From Puccinia triticina (taxonomy: Eukaryota > Basidiomycota > Pucciniomycetes > Pucciniales > Pucciniaceae): a DNA stretch of 64,000 nucleotides. Below, in pieces: positions 10,952 through 20,969 of the stretch (position 1 is its first letter; every line of letters starts with the position of its first letter). Both the position numbers and the translations under genes were made by a program. The stretch spans positions 4,774,001 to 4,838,000 of the forward strand of contig NC_070566.1 in NCBI RefSeq assembly GCF_026914185.1. Direction: 5' to 3'. Below the pieces are notes generated by a model. The model saw nothing but the letters and a program-made list of their open reading frames with translations. It did no database searches and had not been told where the DNA came from.

Positions 10952-12032
10952 GGGCCTGTGCCATAGCTTTCCGGGGATTTGAACCTCGGATTCCGCGCCC
11001 CCAAATATTACGTTCTGCTGGGATTCCATTTGCCCCAGGATTCCCTGAGTCCACAATCCAAGGTGTGCCAAAAGGCGTACCACAGAACCACGGATTTGTC
11101 AACGTGGAAGTCACTCCCTGGTCATCAAAGAGAGTGATTACTCCTCTCCAATTCCGTTCCGTTCCGGTCATCGAGGGGATGATGTACTCCTCTCGATGTC
11201 TGGAAAAAACTGGTCATTGAGGGGATAATGTACTCCTCTCAATGACTTGCTCCCCTCAATGACTCGCTCCCCTTGATGACTCGCTCCTCTTGATGGCCAG
11301 AATAAACCGGCCATTGAGGGGACTGATTACTCGTCTCGATGACCCAAACTCTCTATGTCTGCTCTGTTCCGGTCATCGAGGGGATGAAGTAATGCCTTTG
11401 ATGACCGGAACAAGCCGGCCATTGAGGGGAGTGATTTCTCTTCTTGATGACCGGAACAAGCCGGCCATTGAGGGGAGTGATTACTCTTCTCGATGACCGG
11501 AACGAACCGGCCATTGAGGGGAGCAATTACTCTTCTCAATGGCCGGCTCGTTCCGGGCATCAAAAGCAATACATCTTCCCCTTGATGTCCGGAACGAACC
11601 AGCCATCAAGGGGAGTGATTAGTTCTCCCAATGACCGCTCCGTTCCGGTCATTGAGGGGATGATGGACATCTCTCGATGACCGGAACGAGCCGGCCATCA
11701 AGAGGAGTGATGACAGGTGATGACTCTTCTGGATGACCGGAACAAACCGGCCATCAAGAATCTGGTGGATGGTCTTATGTGTATATACATATGTATGTAC
11801 ATACAATGTGTTTGATGGGGAAGGGGGAGTGAGGGAGGGGAGTGCAGAATCCGAGGCAAAAAAATAGGGGGGGGGGCGTTTTTCCAAACTGAGGAAAATG
11901 GTCTGTTTTCCCCGGATTATGAGGTTGACAAATAAGCGCTATGGTACTCCGGATTCTGGGCCGCTCGGATTTCACAGAAAGTTGTGAATCCCGGGCGAGA
12001 TCCTTGGAATCCGCGGGCTATGGTACAGGCCC
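10952..12032. mobile_element. TTAA-flanked TIR element with palindromic array
   Basis: GGGCCTGTGCCATAGC at the left and the complement of GCTATGGTACAGGCCC at the right form the TIR. TTAA is duplicated (10948-10951, 12033-12036), the site choice of piggyBac-type transposases. The interior is largely a 46-bp tandem hairpin array (11105-11760) plus a TATACATATGTATGTACATA stretch. No transposase is present. The superfamily rests on the TSD alone. Confidence 0.7.
11105..11760. repeat. 46-bp tandem array of hairpin units
   Basis: The best-preserved stretch (about 11400-11530) repeats every 46 bp. Each unit has CTCGATGACCGG, about 6-7 nt, then CCGGCCATTGAGGGGAG. The arms pair, so single strands would fold into a row of hairpins. 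The unit core matches the arrays at 1985-3610 and 3965-4470. Confidence 0.8.
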
Positions 12033-12120
12033 TTAAGTTTTATGCATGCTGACATCTCCCAGCCAAAATTAGCTTTATGATTTTATGTAAACCGTGACAT
12101 ATGCAATTTTGAACACCATA

Positions 12121-12365
12121 AACCTACTAGCGTCAAACAAATTTGTCCAGGTTAACTTCCAGGTTGACAAACCCAACAGGCCTGTTGACCCACCAGAGGT
12201 TTTATTTCAGGTTAGCAGTTGCTAAATTTAGTGACTAAACTGAAATCAAACCTTTGGTTTGTCAACCTGATGCTAACCCGGCACCAATGTGGGTGACCAA
12301 TCAGGCTTGGTTGGGTTAGCTCGCCATATAAACCCGTCGATTTAACCCAACCAATGTGAATGCTC
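12121..12365. mobile_element. Harbinger-type MITE remnant
   Basis: The right end AATGTGAATGCTC is the inverted form of the GAGCATTCACATT terminus of the 8115-8427 MITE, and the interior shares GGTTAACTTCCAGGTTGAC-like words. No left terminus is visible, so this copy is truncated next to the 8439-12118 nest. Confidence 0.55.
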
Positions 12366-12749
12366 TAGGCTTCAAGTACTGTCATACCCAAGACCTAGGT
12401 AGTTTTTGCCTTTCTTTGGTTGGCTTGTCATTATGTAGGCTGATTGTGCCCTGAATATGTCCATGTGGTTCAACATTGAAGTGTTCCACGAGGGGAGGTT
12501 TTTTTTTTGGTTCCATACTAGGCAATCCATCTTCCTTGGGTGTGTGTGTGATGTTTGTTGTGTGTCTCCTGAGCCATCCAAGATGCCAATTATGTATTTA
12601 ACTCTGCCATTGAGTACTTGCGACTTTCGCTGTCCCTTTCAACTTGCCCACTTATCCACAACTTACACATACTCATCCTCATCCCGAACCGGAAACCGAA
12701 TATCTCGAGCCATTTCGAGCGTCAAGACGAAGAAAACGAGCCGACCTCG
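12366..12749 (+). promoter_or_regulatory. Trehalase 5' flank
   Basis: Short AT-rich then CT-rich stretch between the MITE remnant and the trehalase start. It contains a CCACTTATCCACAACTTAC-type leader and no in-frame ATG upstream of 12750 within the open frame. No clear TATA box. If regulation is local, the promoter is confined to about 380 bp beside transposon DNA. Confidence 0.35.
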
Positions 12750-14879
12750 ATGCGCTTCCCGGCGATTCAACCGGCGGCGGACCCTACAAACCATCTCGGG
12801 ATCCAGACGACGCAATCCGAGCATCGACGAGCGGGGAGGGACGAGCTAGAGAAGCTAGTGCTCGAGATCTCGCTACGATGGTCCTCCCTGGTGCGCTCGA
12901 ACTCCTCGCTCGGCGACCTGCTCGAGGACCCCAAACTGCCGCTCCCAAAGGGCGACAAGCGCAAGCTATACGTGCATACCCTGCCCGGCTCGGCCGAGAG
13001 TCTCGCCGCCATCCGGACCAGACTCGGACATGAAAACCCCTCCGGCGAACTCGATAACCTCGATATCCGCGAACTGCCTCCCAAAAGGTTCTTCCCGAAT
13101 CTCGCTGACCATGGAACTCTTTATCTCCCTTACCCTTACGTCGTCCCCGGTGGCCGATTTCAGGAGATGTATGCGTCAGTAGAAAGCTTTGGTGTCAATG
13201 TCCAACTAAAATCATCTCTCTCAGAGACTTTCTGCATGATGACTCACTCCACTCCTTTTTTTCTTTCCAGCTGGGATTCCTTCTTTATTGCGCTCGGATT
13301 GCTGAGGGATAACCATGTGCGACTGGCGCGGAACATGCTCGACAACTACATCTACCAGGTGAGTCTATACTTTTCCTGGAGGCCTTGCCAGGAAACAAAA
13401 TGGAGTGAGCTGACCGAGATGTGTCTGTGGGGGTGAGGTGTAGATCGAGCACTATGGGACGATTCTGAACGGGAACCGGACCTACTATCTGACCCGCTCA
13501 CAGCTGCCGTTCCTGACGCCACTGATCAAGCTCGTCCTGCCGACGGTTGCCCCGAGCGTCCGGCAAGCCTGGCTCCGTAAGGCCCTTGCCGCCGCTGAGA
13601 AGTACCACCTCTACTGGACCTCCGGCTCCCATCTCACTTCCGCCACCGGCCTCAGTCGGTTCTTCGACTTCGGGCCTCCCGGAAGCGCTCCCCCTGAAAT
13701 CATTCATGAAACCGACCCCAGAGATGGATCGTCCGCTCATCACCGTGTCAAGAGCTTCTTCAGAGAACACTACCATAAGGGGATCCCGGACTATGGTCAG
13801 TCCTACGTCCTCGTACAACATTGCTGCACACCAACTGACAAGATCACCTCCCCCAAAATCATTATTGAAAATCAGATATATCCAAGTATTACAACTACGA
13901 GACCGATGAATTGACGGCCAAGTTCATGGATAACGACCGAGCGATGCGGGAGTCAGGGTTCGACACCTCGAGTCGGTTCGGGCCGTTCAACTCGAAGATC
14001 CTAGACTTCAACCCGGTGTGCCTGAACTCATTACTGTATCTGATGGAGAAGGAGATTGGCGAGCTGTACGAGAAGCTAGAGCCCTGGAAACGGATGAGTG
14101 AGGCAGGGCTGAGTCTGCGCAGATCGGAGTGGAAAAGTCGGGCGACCAAGAGGCGGGCGTTGGTGCAGAGATACAACTGGGACGAGACGCAGGGGCTGTT
14201 CTTCGATTACGATTTTGTCAAGCAGGCCCGCAGGGAGTATGTTTTCGGGACGACCTTCCTGCCGCTGTGGACGGGCCTGGCAGACCCCGAGCAGGCGAGA
14301 AGGGTGGCCGAGAAGGGCGTAGCGGCTCTCGAGATTCCGGGCGGCCTGTCGACCTCGGCGACCGTCGTGGGTGACCAGTGGGACAAGCCCTACGTCTGGG
14401 CCCCTCTCCAACTCTTCGCCGTCGACGGCCTCCGCAAGTACGGCTTCGACATCCCGGCTGACAGACTCGCTGCCAACTTCGCGTCCATGGTCCTCAAGAC
14501 TTGGCGCTCCTCGGGCCAACTGTGGGAGAAGTATGACGGCGTAAAACGCAACCAGTCTGTCGAACTCAAGTTCGGCTATCCGACCAACGAGACCGGTTTC
14601 GGCTGGACCAACGGTCTGTCCCTATCTCTGCATGAGCCCTCTGCTCGCCGCTGATTGAGTCCTTTTGACATCGTCCCCTCAGCGTTGTTCACCCACTTCT
14701 ATGACCATCTCAAGGCCGTCGGAAAGCTCGATGACATCCTCCTACTCGACGGCCTTCCCCTGCCTGGCCAAGACCAGAGTCTGGCCATCAATCCCTCAAA
14801 TGAAGCCGACCTATCTGTTGAAGACATCGAGGCCCACGAGTGGGTTGAAATCGGCATCGACCATTCCCGGCCTTCCTGA
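12750..14879 (+). CDS. Trehalase (GH37), neutral-type core without regulatory N-terminus
   Basis: Five exons (12750-13174, 13271-13358, 13444-13795, 13876-14613, 14683-14879) join in frame to 599 residues. GH37 trehalases hydrolyse trehalose to two glucose; in fungi this mobilises spore and stress reserves. Trehalase signature 1, PGGRFQEMYAWDSFF, is at about residues 133-147 and is formed across intron 1. Signature 2, QWDKPYVWAP, is at 456-465. ESGFDTSSRF carries the expected catalytic acid (D318), and ETGFGWTN near 527 holds the likely second carboxylate. QIEHYGTILNGNRTYYLTRS resembles cytosolic neutral trehalases. The Nth1-type N-terminal phosphosite and calcium-binding region is absent, there is no signal peptide, and the protein is shorter than the usual 700-750 residues. 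The start is the first ATG in the frame. Function is confident; cytosolic location is inferred. Confidence 0.9.
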
Positions 14880-15654
14880 CCTCCCCCTCTCCTGCTACAG
14901 ACCTCTCTCTCCCTCTTGGCGCGTTCGAGAACAGTCATCAGATGACAATGGTCTTATTTTTATTGGTAGACATCAGAAAGTTGTTCCGGCCGCTATATCC
15001 ACTGTTGTAATTCTTTCAAAAAACTGAAACCCACTGTCTTCGGGCAATTGTTGCTATAAACTTAAATGTTGAGAGGTAACGATGGATGGGGTGTATATCT
15101 TGTATGTAAAGATGTTGATTGTATGGCTTATTGTATATCCTAGGTTTTGTTATTGTTCTCCTTGTCACTTGCATTTACTTATATTTACTTATAATAGAGT
15201 TAATGGGCAGCTTTGCCTCCTAGTTCATGTATGTAAATAAGGGACTCTGTCATGTCTGGTCTGTAAAGTGGTTGCACATAACTTGACATTGATTATTGTA
15301 GTTTTCACTTGATGACCAGCAAGTGGAAAATATGTGTGGTGTTTGGCTAACTTAGCTAATTCCCTCCTTGGGGGAGCAAAGCTAACTTAGCTAATTCCCT
15401 CCTCGGGGGAGCGAAGACGCCGTCCCGCTTTCCACACAACACCTTGTAATTTCAAACCTGGGTGCCATTGTTATTGATTTTTACAAGGTACTAGAGGCCA
15501 AGGCGGCTTTGCTGCTGCAAAACCTCAGCTAAATCTCCAGTAAATCTTTGGCCACATCCTTCAGCTGTAAGAGATCAAAGATCTCTTCACTGGGGACAGT
15601 CTTGAGTGGGCTTGAGGAGTGCAATTTCTAGTACTCGGGGCTGTATTTCAATAG
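14880..15654. other. Trehalase 3' flank, no gene
   Basis: AT-rich downstream sequence with ATGTAAATAA and TATAATAGAG stretches that could serve 3' end formation. A 31-bp tandem duplication of GCTAACTTAGCTAATTCCC occurs near 15345-15412. No coding frame is recognised. Confidence 0.4.
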
Positions 15655-15801
15655 CTAGCTTGGAGAAGAATATAAAAGGTCCAGTCTTCTTCTCAGTATA
15701 TACAATTCAGGAGGGAGCTGGGGAAAAGGGAAAAGGAGAATAAGGGGAAAGGAAATGCTCACCTAGCTCAGAGAAGAATATAAAAGGTCCAGTCTTCTTC
15801 T
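15655..15801 (-). repeat. LTR-type direct repeat bracketing an intron-like segment
   Basis: A 39-bp sequence containing AGAAGAATATAAAAGGTCC occurs at 15655-15693 and again at 15763-15801 in the same orientation. On the minus strand the first copy ends GAGCTAG followed by GTGAGC, a good splice donor, and the second copy ends CAAGCTAG. The same layout occurs at 34414-34535, 35866-35972 and in the copia LTRs, so this is probably an LTR fragment. Outer ends are not resolved. Confidence 0.55.
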
Positions 15802-15856
15802 GCCGAGCTAGGAAGGCCCAGGGCAACAGGGATGATGAGTCCTGCTGCTTACATAA

Positions 15857-17177
15857 GAGCATCCGCATTTGGCACTAAGTTAGCCCGGATTAGGGCACTT
15901 AGTTCAACCCTGCAACCGAATCGGGTTGGATCAACCGGGGATCAACTTGACCCGGAGCTTGGTTTGGAGCTAGTGGGGTATAAATCTAGCCCCCACTAGT
16001 CCTTGGACTAACCTATAAAATGAATATGCATCATGCTCAATGGCATGAACTCTATGTGTTTAGGTGCCAAACACATACCATACAGGCACCTAATCACATA
16101 ATCTCTGATAGCCTCGGACCTCCCATGTCAGCCTGTAGGTAACTAACTGTGTCTGATAGGGTTGTTACTAGCAAGATGATAGTGTAAAGTGCCAAGGATG
16201 GGCCAATGGGTTCGTGGTAAGACCTGTAAAAGGTTTCACTCTATCAGTAATCTTGACTGAGAGGCTTGCTCAATTAAGGCGCATCCAGATCAACACAGGG
16301 TGTTAATAGGCATCCAAGGAATAAATCAACTTGGGTTCGTGGTTTTACCTACAGAAAGGTAAGGGTAATCAAGAGTTGATGTTATTCCTGAATTGAAAGA
16401 TGGGTGAGAATGAAAGCACTGTTTAACTATAGTATGGGTTAAACTTTGCTGTAATAATATTCTGAGGGATAAACAGTCCTGGGGGGCGTGTTTATATAGA
16501 GGGGAAAGAGCAGGAGGGAACATGAGGCGCTTGGAGGCGCTTCAGGACTAGGGGGGAACTGGAAGCGCTCAAGGGAAGCAGATCCTCATGAGGATCAACA
16601 TTGGAAATAATCAAGGCAGTGTAATGATCAGTACTGATCCTAGATCAGTAGCAGTGCACACTAGCTGATCATAACCAATCATTGATTCCATTCAGTGCCC
16701 TTTGAATTGGATTACATCATGTATTGTTTATTTATTTATATCATAACTGATATGTTATGTAAATAGGGACTGAGGCGTAACAGGGGATAAATAAGTGATA
16801 CCTGTCTTGGGGTATTTCACGTGTACAGTAATATTACAATGTATTGTAATCTTACTTTTTGCACGTAACTTAACTCTTATAACAACAGTACATTATGGTA
16901 ACTGTATTTAACTATGGTTATCTGTAATGTGATGTATAATAAGAGTACATTCATAAGCTTGTATCTAATGATATAGATATGTAATAAAGGTGTAAAGGAA
17001 TGTACTATAAGTAATGTGAACAATTGCAGGTACTTGGTACGTGTAAGGTACTGTGACATGTACTCTGTGGCTGACATCCCAATCTACGCCGATGCGGTCG
17101 GCCACTTGGATTAGCTTAGTCCGACCATAATCCGAGCTAGTTAGTCCAGACTAACTTAGCAACGGATGTGGATGCTC
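15857..17177. mobile_element. MITE with GAGCATCC termini, split by a solo LTR
   Basis: The left end GAGCATCCGCATTTGG and the complement of the right end, GAGCATCCACATCCG, are inverted, and CTAAGTTAG lies just inside both. Flanking trinucleotides (TAA or ATA against TTT or TTA) do not match perfectly. The interior has a hairpin, GTGTTTAGGTGCC against GGCACCTAATCAC. A solo LTR (16126-17076) interrupts it. The adjacent copy at 17178-17500 shows the uninterrupted interior. Confidence 0.65.
16126..17076. mobile_element. Solo LTR, 951 bp
   Basis: It starts TGTCAGCC and ends GGCTGACA, a perfect 8-bp terminal inverted repeat with the TG..CA form of LTRs. A 5-bp duplication TCCCA lies on both sides (16121-16125 and 17077-17081). 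No internal retrotransposon region is present, so recombination between two LTRs is the likely history. The AT-rich right half contains several TATA-like and AATAAA-like words. Confidence 0.8.
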
Positions 17178-17504
17178 TTTAGTCCACCCCCATATCAGCA
17201 TTGGCTCAAATCAACTTGGGATCAACTTGACCCGGAGCTCCGTTTGGAGCTAGTGGGGTCTAGATGTAGACCCCACTAATCCTCGGACTAAACACAACAT
17301 GCATATGCATCATGCTTGAAAGCATTAACTCTATGTGTTTAGGTGCCAAACACATAACATACAGGCACCTAAACACATAACCTCTGACCACCTCAGACCT
17401 GCTAATCCCCACCCATGCAGTCGGCCAATTGGATTAGCTTATTCCAAGGACAATCCGAGCTAGTTAGTCCATACTAACCTAGCCACCAATGCTGATGCTC
17501 TAAG
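17178..17504. mobile_element. Second MITE copy beside the first
   Basis: The interior repeats the neighbouring MITE (GATCAACTTGACCCGGAGCT, GAGCTAGTGGGGT, and the GTGTTTAGGTGCC hairpin). The right end is ATGCTGATGCTC, with complement GAGCATCAGCATTGG. The left end is degenerate (about 17190-17205, CAGCATTGGC), so the two copies abut. Confidence 0.6.
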
Positions 17505-19559
17505 GTGTGACATGTATTTCTTGTGGAGCTCGCGGTGCGTGGGGGCTTCACATCAGCCTGCCCTTGCAGATAAGATCCAAACTTGAAAAAACTCCCTGTA
17601 CCTTATAAAGAACCACACTCCAGCTGAGCGCCCAGAATCACTGCAGAATTCTTGTCAAAAGGGAAATTTATTTGTAAATAACTGAGGATGTTTGAGATGG
17701 GAGAAAGTCCAGAAGACTGTCCCTAGTGATGTGTGGGCAACAAACACAGTGGAAGACTTTCTGGTGCCATCAGGAGGTCCTGCCAGCCCAACCAGATGAG
17801 GGGTTCCAGATTCCAGCTGAAATGTGGAAATTTCTGGCCCAGATCTGAATCTGGCACAGGTCTCTATGAACTTGACCAGGATCCTTCTAGTTTGTAGGAT
17901 ACACACTTCATACAGGCTAGCATCATTGATAGAACCTAAAATGGTGTGCCCATTGACACAGCAAAACTAAAGTTAAAATTTCAATGGAAGTCTAATATAC
18001 ACATTACACACATACAGACAAAAAACAAGAGTAAGAATATTTGTGGTGTAAGGTGTTTGTAACAAAAAGTGACAGGGAGATTAAAAAATTGTTTTGCAGC
18101 ACAAGATGTACAAAGGAGGAATAGAACTGAGTGGGGACAAATAATGCAGGGAGAGAAAGGATTGGTGGGGCATCATAAATGGATACCATAAATAAGAAGA
18201 AATGAAGAGCTGGAGTGTTTGTTGGAGCTTGGTGTAGGTCATCACCCATTGACAGCAGGATAGCTGGCCTCTGGGCTTGATTCCTTGGGGTAGAGAACAC
18301 CCATCCTGGAAAGGTCAGCAGCTGCTTGTGGAAAAGTTATTTTTGATGCTCCCATCACCCTTGCTGAGTGTCTGGGAGGAGAACATGAATGTGACTTATA
18401 TTCTGGGAAGTTTCAAGTATTTTTACTGGTTCTCTGGGGAACTTTATTGTGATTCCAGGTTCAATTGAGCCCTTTCAGGCGGCCCTGGAGATAGCCTGAC
18501 CTCACATCAAAGGCAAGCTGGGTTCTCACTCATAGGATAAGGATGGTTTAGCATAGATTTACACATGATTAAGTTGGTAGCTTATAACCCTAACCCTAAC
18601 CATTGGCACTGGGCCTGGCCCATGGGCTTGGACCTGGGCCTGGGCTAGGCCCATGTCTGATGAGCAGGAGGAGTTTAGACTTACAAATTAGTGAAGCCTT
18701 TTCCCAGAAAGGAAGGAATATTCACACATTATTCACTCAACTCCAATCAATGAATACTCCCAGAAGATTGTCTCCTTTCTCCATTGACCTCCTCCAGCAG
18801 ATGAGAGCTGAACTATACAGCTCATGGCCACATCCATCTGGGAAGGTTTCAAAGGTCCTCCATTGTGTCATCATAGGGCAAGGACATCATAGTCAGCAGC
18901 TGGATTTACTGTCAGTGACCAGACATCACCTACATTTGGGACTGTCTATGTCAGCCTTAGACTCAGTGTAGCTGACCTAAAGTCTGCCTTTTCTACATTT
19001 TACATATGAATTGCCTCATATCTTTTCCATCTTAAGAGATATCCCTGTTTTGAATTCATATTTCTCCCCATGCAATTTCAACCCAACTTACAACTTACCA
19101 TTTCTTTGTAACTCTACTCCTTCCCTGAGTTCTTGAGTTGTGACGCGCATGCGCAGTTGTGACGTGTAAGCGCTACCAGGCGCGCCAATCCACATGTAAA
19201 TATGTAATTACATAAACAAACTGTAAAAGTTTTTGAAGTCAGGATCCCCCTTGCCTGAGGAGGATACACAGACTTCAGCACACCAGAACCACACCCCAGA
19301 GACACCCAGGATCACCAAAACAGAGGCCACTTCACTCCCAGTATCACCACAGTATCTTGACAGTAAGTACCCTCTTTCACTGGCCTTGTTTATCTCAGAG
19401 GAAACTCTGTTGCTCCAGACTCTGCTTCACCGATTTCTTCCAACTCTTTCAATCTTCAAAGATCAAAAGTTTATCTCTGGTTAAGTCCTATAAAACCAGA
19501 GCAGAGTAGTAACCCTAATTCTGAATCCCACCAATGTTTCCTTGTTGTGAGTGGAGGCT
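17505..19559. other. No gene recognised
   Basis: About 2 kb of mixed composition with only short, unrecognised open frames on both strands. It includes two and a half CCCTAA units at 18588-18602, too few for a telomere tract, followed by a GGCCTGGGC-rich low-complexity stretch. Confidence 0.4.
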
Positions 19560-19567
19560 GTTGCACT

Positions 19568-20383
19568 TATGGATGGCAATTGGGCGGGTTTGGGCCGCCC
19601 GCGGGTAGACCCAAGCCGGGCCGCAATATTAGTGGGTGGGTTGGGCCGGGTCATTTTTACTGAAATGGCTGCCCAACCCAAGCCTGTTTTTGAGTCAGGT
19701 CGCCCGTGGGCCGCCTGTGGGCTGCCGACGGGCCCCAGCCAGAAATTATATAATAAAAAAATCTTGTATTTTGGTAGGGGGAAGGGTTGATGCAGTGGTT
19801 TCTACACTATATGCATCACAGTAATATACAAAGGAATTGATAAAAAGAAAATATAGGGAGTTGAGTTACTTTGCCGCAACTCGCTTTGCAGCTAGCTTCC
19901 TGGCCTTGATCCAGTCTTGAGTGCAGATTAAAGCCTCAACTGATTCCTCTTTCAGGCGCATTCAATAGTCATCAAGGACCCGCCCACGCGTAGAGAATGC
20001 CAATTCAGAAGCGACCAAGGTAGTTGGGATCATCCAAGGCTCAGGTATTTCTTCATTTCTTTCCAGGTTGGTACTAGGAGGAACCTCAATGTTGTCCTTG
20101 TTCTGAGAGGTTTGCTGCGCCATAGTTGGAGTCTCCGTGGTTGTTGGAGGTCGCACGAAGTCAGATATCCGGCCAATTGGACTGACTTGCTAGTATATAC
20201 AATATCTGCTCTGGGGGATCCCGGTGGGTGGGGATATGGGGGGCGCCTGTTGGGCTACATGGAACCACCCTATTTCTGCTGCGGGTCTGGTGGGCCGGGT
20301 CAACTTTTGAATATTCCCCAAAATGCCGGCCCACGCCCAGCCCAAACCCGGCCGGGTTTGGGCCCGCCCAATTGCCATCCCTA
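19568..20383 (-). mobile_element. hAT deletion derivative, 816 bp
   Basis: The left end TATGGATGGCAATTGGGCGG and the complement of the right end, TAGGGATGGCAATTGGGCGG, form the TIR. The 8-bp duplication GTTGCACT is intact on both sides (19560-19567, 20384-20391), diagnostic of hAT. Subterminal regions are rich in GGGCCG words. Only the last part of a transposase gene remains inside. Confidence 0.85.
19866..20156 (-). pseudogene. hAT transposase C-terminal (dimerisation) fragment
   Basis: The minus-strand translation has IPTTLVASELAFSTRGRV, then LDDY, a TGA stop, and MRLKEESVEALICTQDW. This matches the hAT C-terminal dimerisation region, where the usual form is ASE-x-AFS-x-GGRVL with EALIC-x-QDW. 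The TGA sits where Arg is usual, consistent with a CGA to TGA change. The catalytic domain is absent, so it cannot be active. Confidence 0.8.
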
Positions 20384-20969
20384 GTTGCACTCTCTTGGCC
20401 TTGCACAGCTGGCATCCAACTTTTCCAGGTTGAGAATAGCCCAGATCAATTATTAAAGACTCAAAGTCTAGGTCTGATCTTATCTCTTTCTCTCTCTTTT
20501 TCTCTCTCTCTCAGTTTGTATTTCTTTATCCCAAGAAATCAAAACTATTCCCCCCATTTTTTCTTGTGTCCTGCTGTCACATAAGAGACACAGGCTCACA
20601 ATCTATGGGTGGACCAAAAAGACATGTAAGGTGGGAATACTTAGCAGACAGTCTGATATGTAGACCTGTGACACATTCTATTAATTTGAAGGCTCATGCA
20701 AGGGTCAACACAGCTATATTTGAATCTCAGGGCAGATCTGAAATTGATTATTTTTCATATGTATATTGATGAACAACATACAGATAAATCTGAGCCAACA
20801 ACTATTTTGAAAAAAAAAAAACCAATTGCTTTTCCCTGTTTTAAGAAGATCACTGGAGTCAAACCTTGCTGGATATATGACTCACAAACCAAAGAATAAC
20901 GAAACATTTGTTGCTTAATTTCAATAGGAGGCCATATGTATACATAATATCTGGAAATCAAATTGGTAA

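Larger units (their letters stand above)
8439..12118. mobile_element. Mariner-type MITE expanded by nested insertions
   Basis: The ends TGGTGTTCAAAATTGCATA (left) and TATGCAATTTTGAACACCA (right) are inverted and flanked by TA (8437-8438, 12119-12120). The related 158-bp copy at 55358-55515 shows what the empty element looks like. Comparison with it places two insertions here: a foldback element at about 8469-10898 and a TTAA-flanked element at 10952-12032. The remaining pieces read through continuously, including both halves of the GGCTGGGAGATGTCA palindrome arm. Confidence 0.8.

Noticed and set aside
18588..18602. CCCTAACCCTAACC, telomere-like
   Set aside because: Only about two and a half units, internal, with no flanking subtelomeric array.
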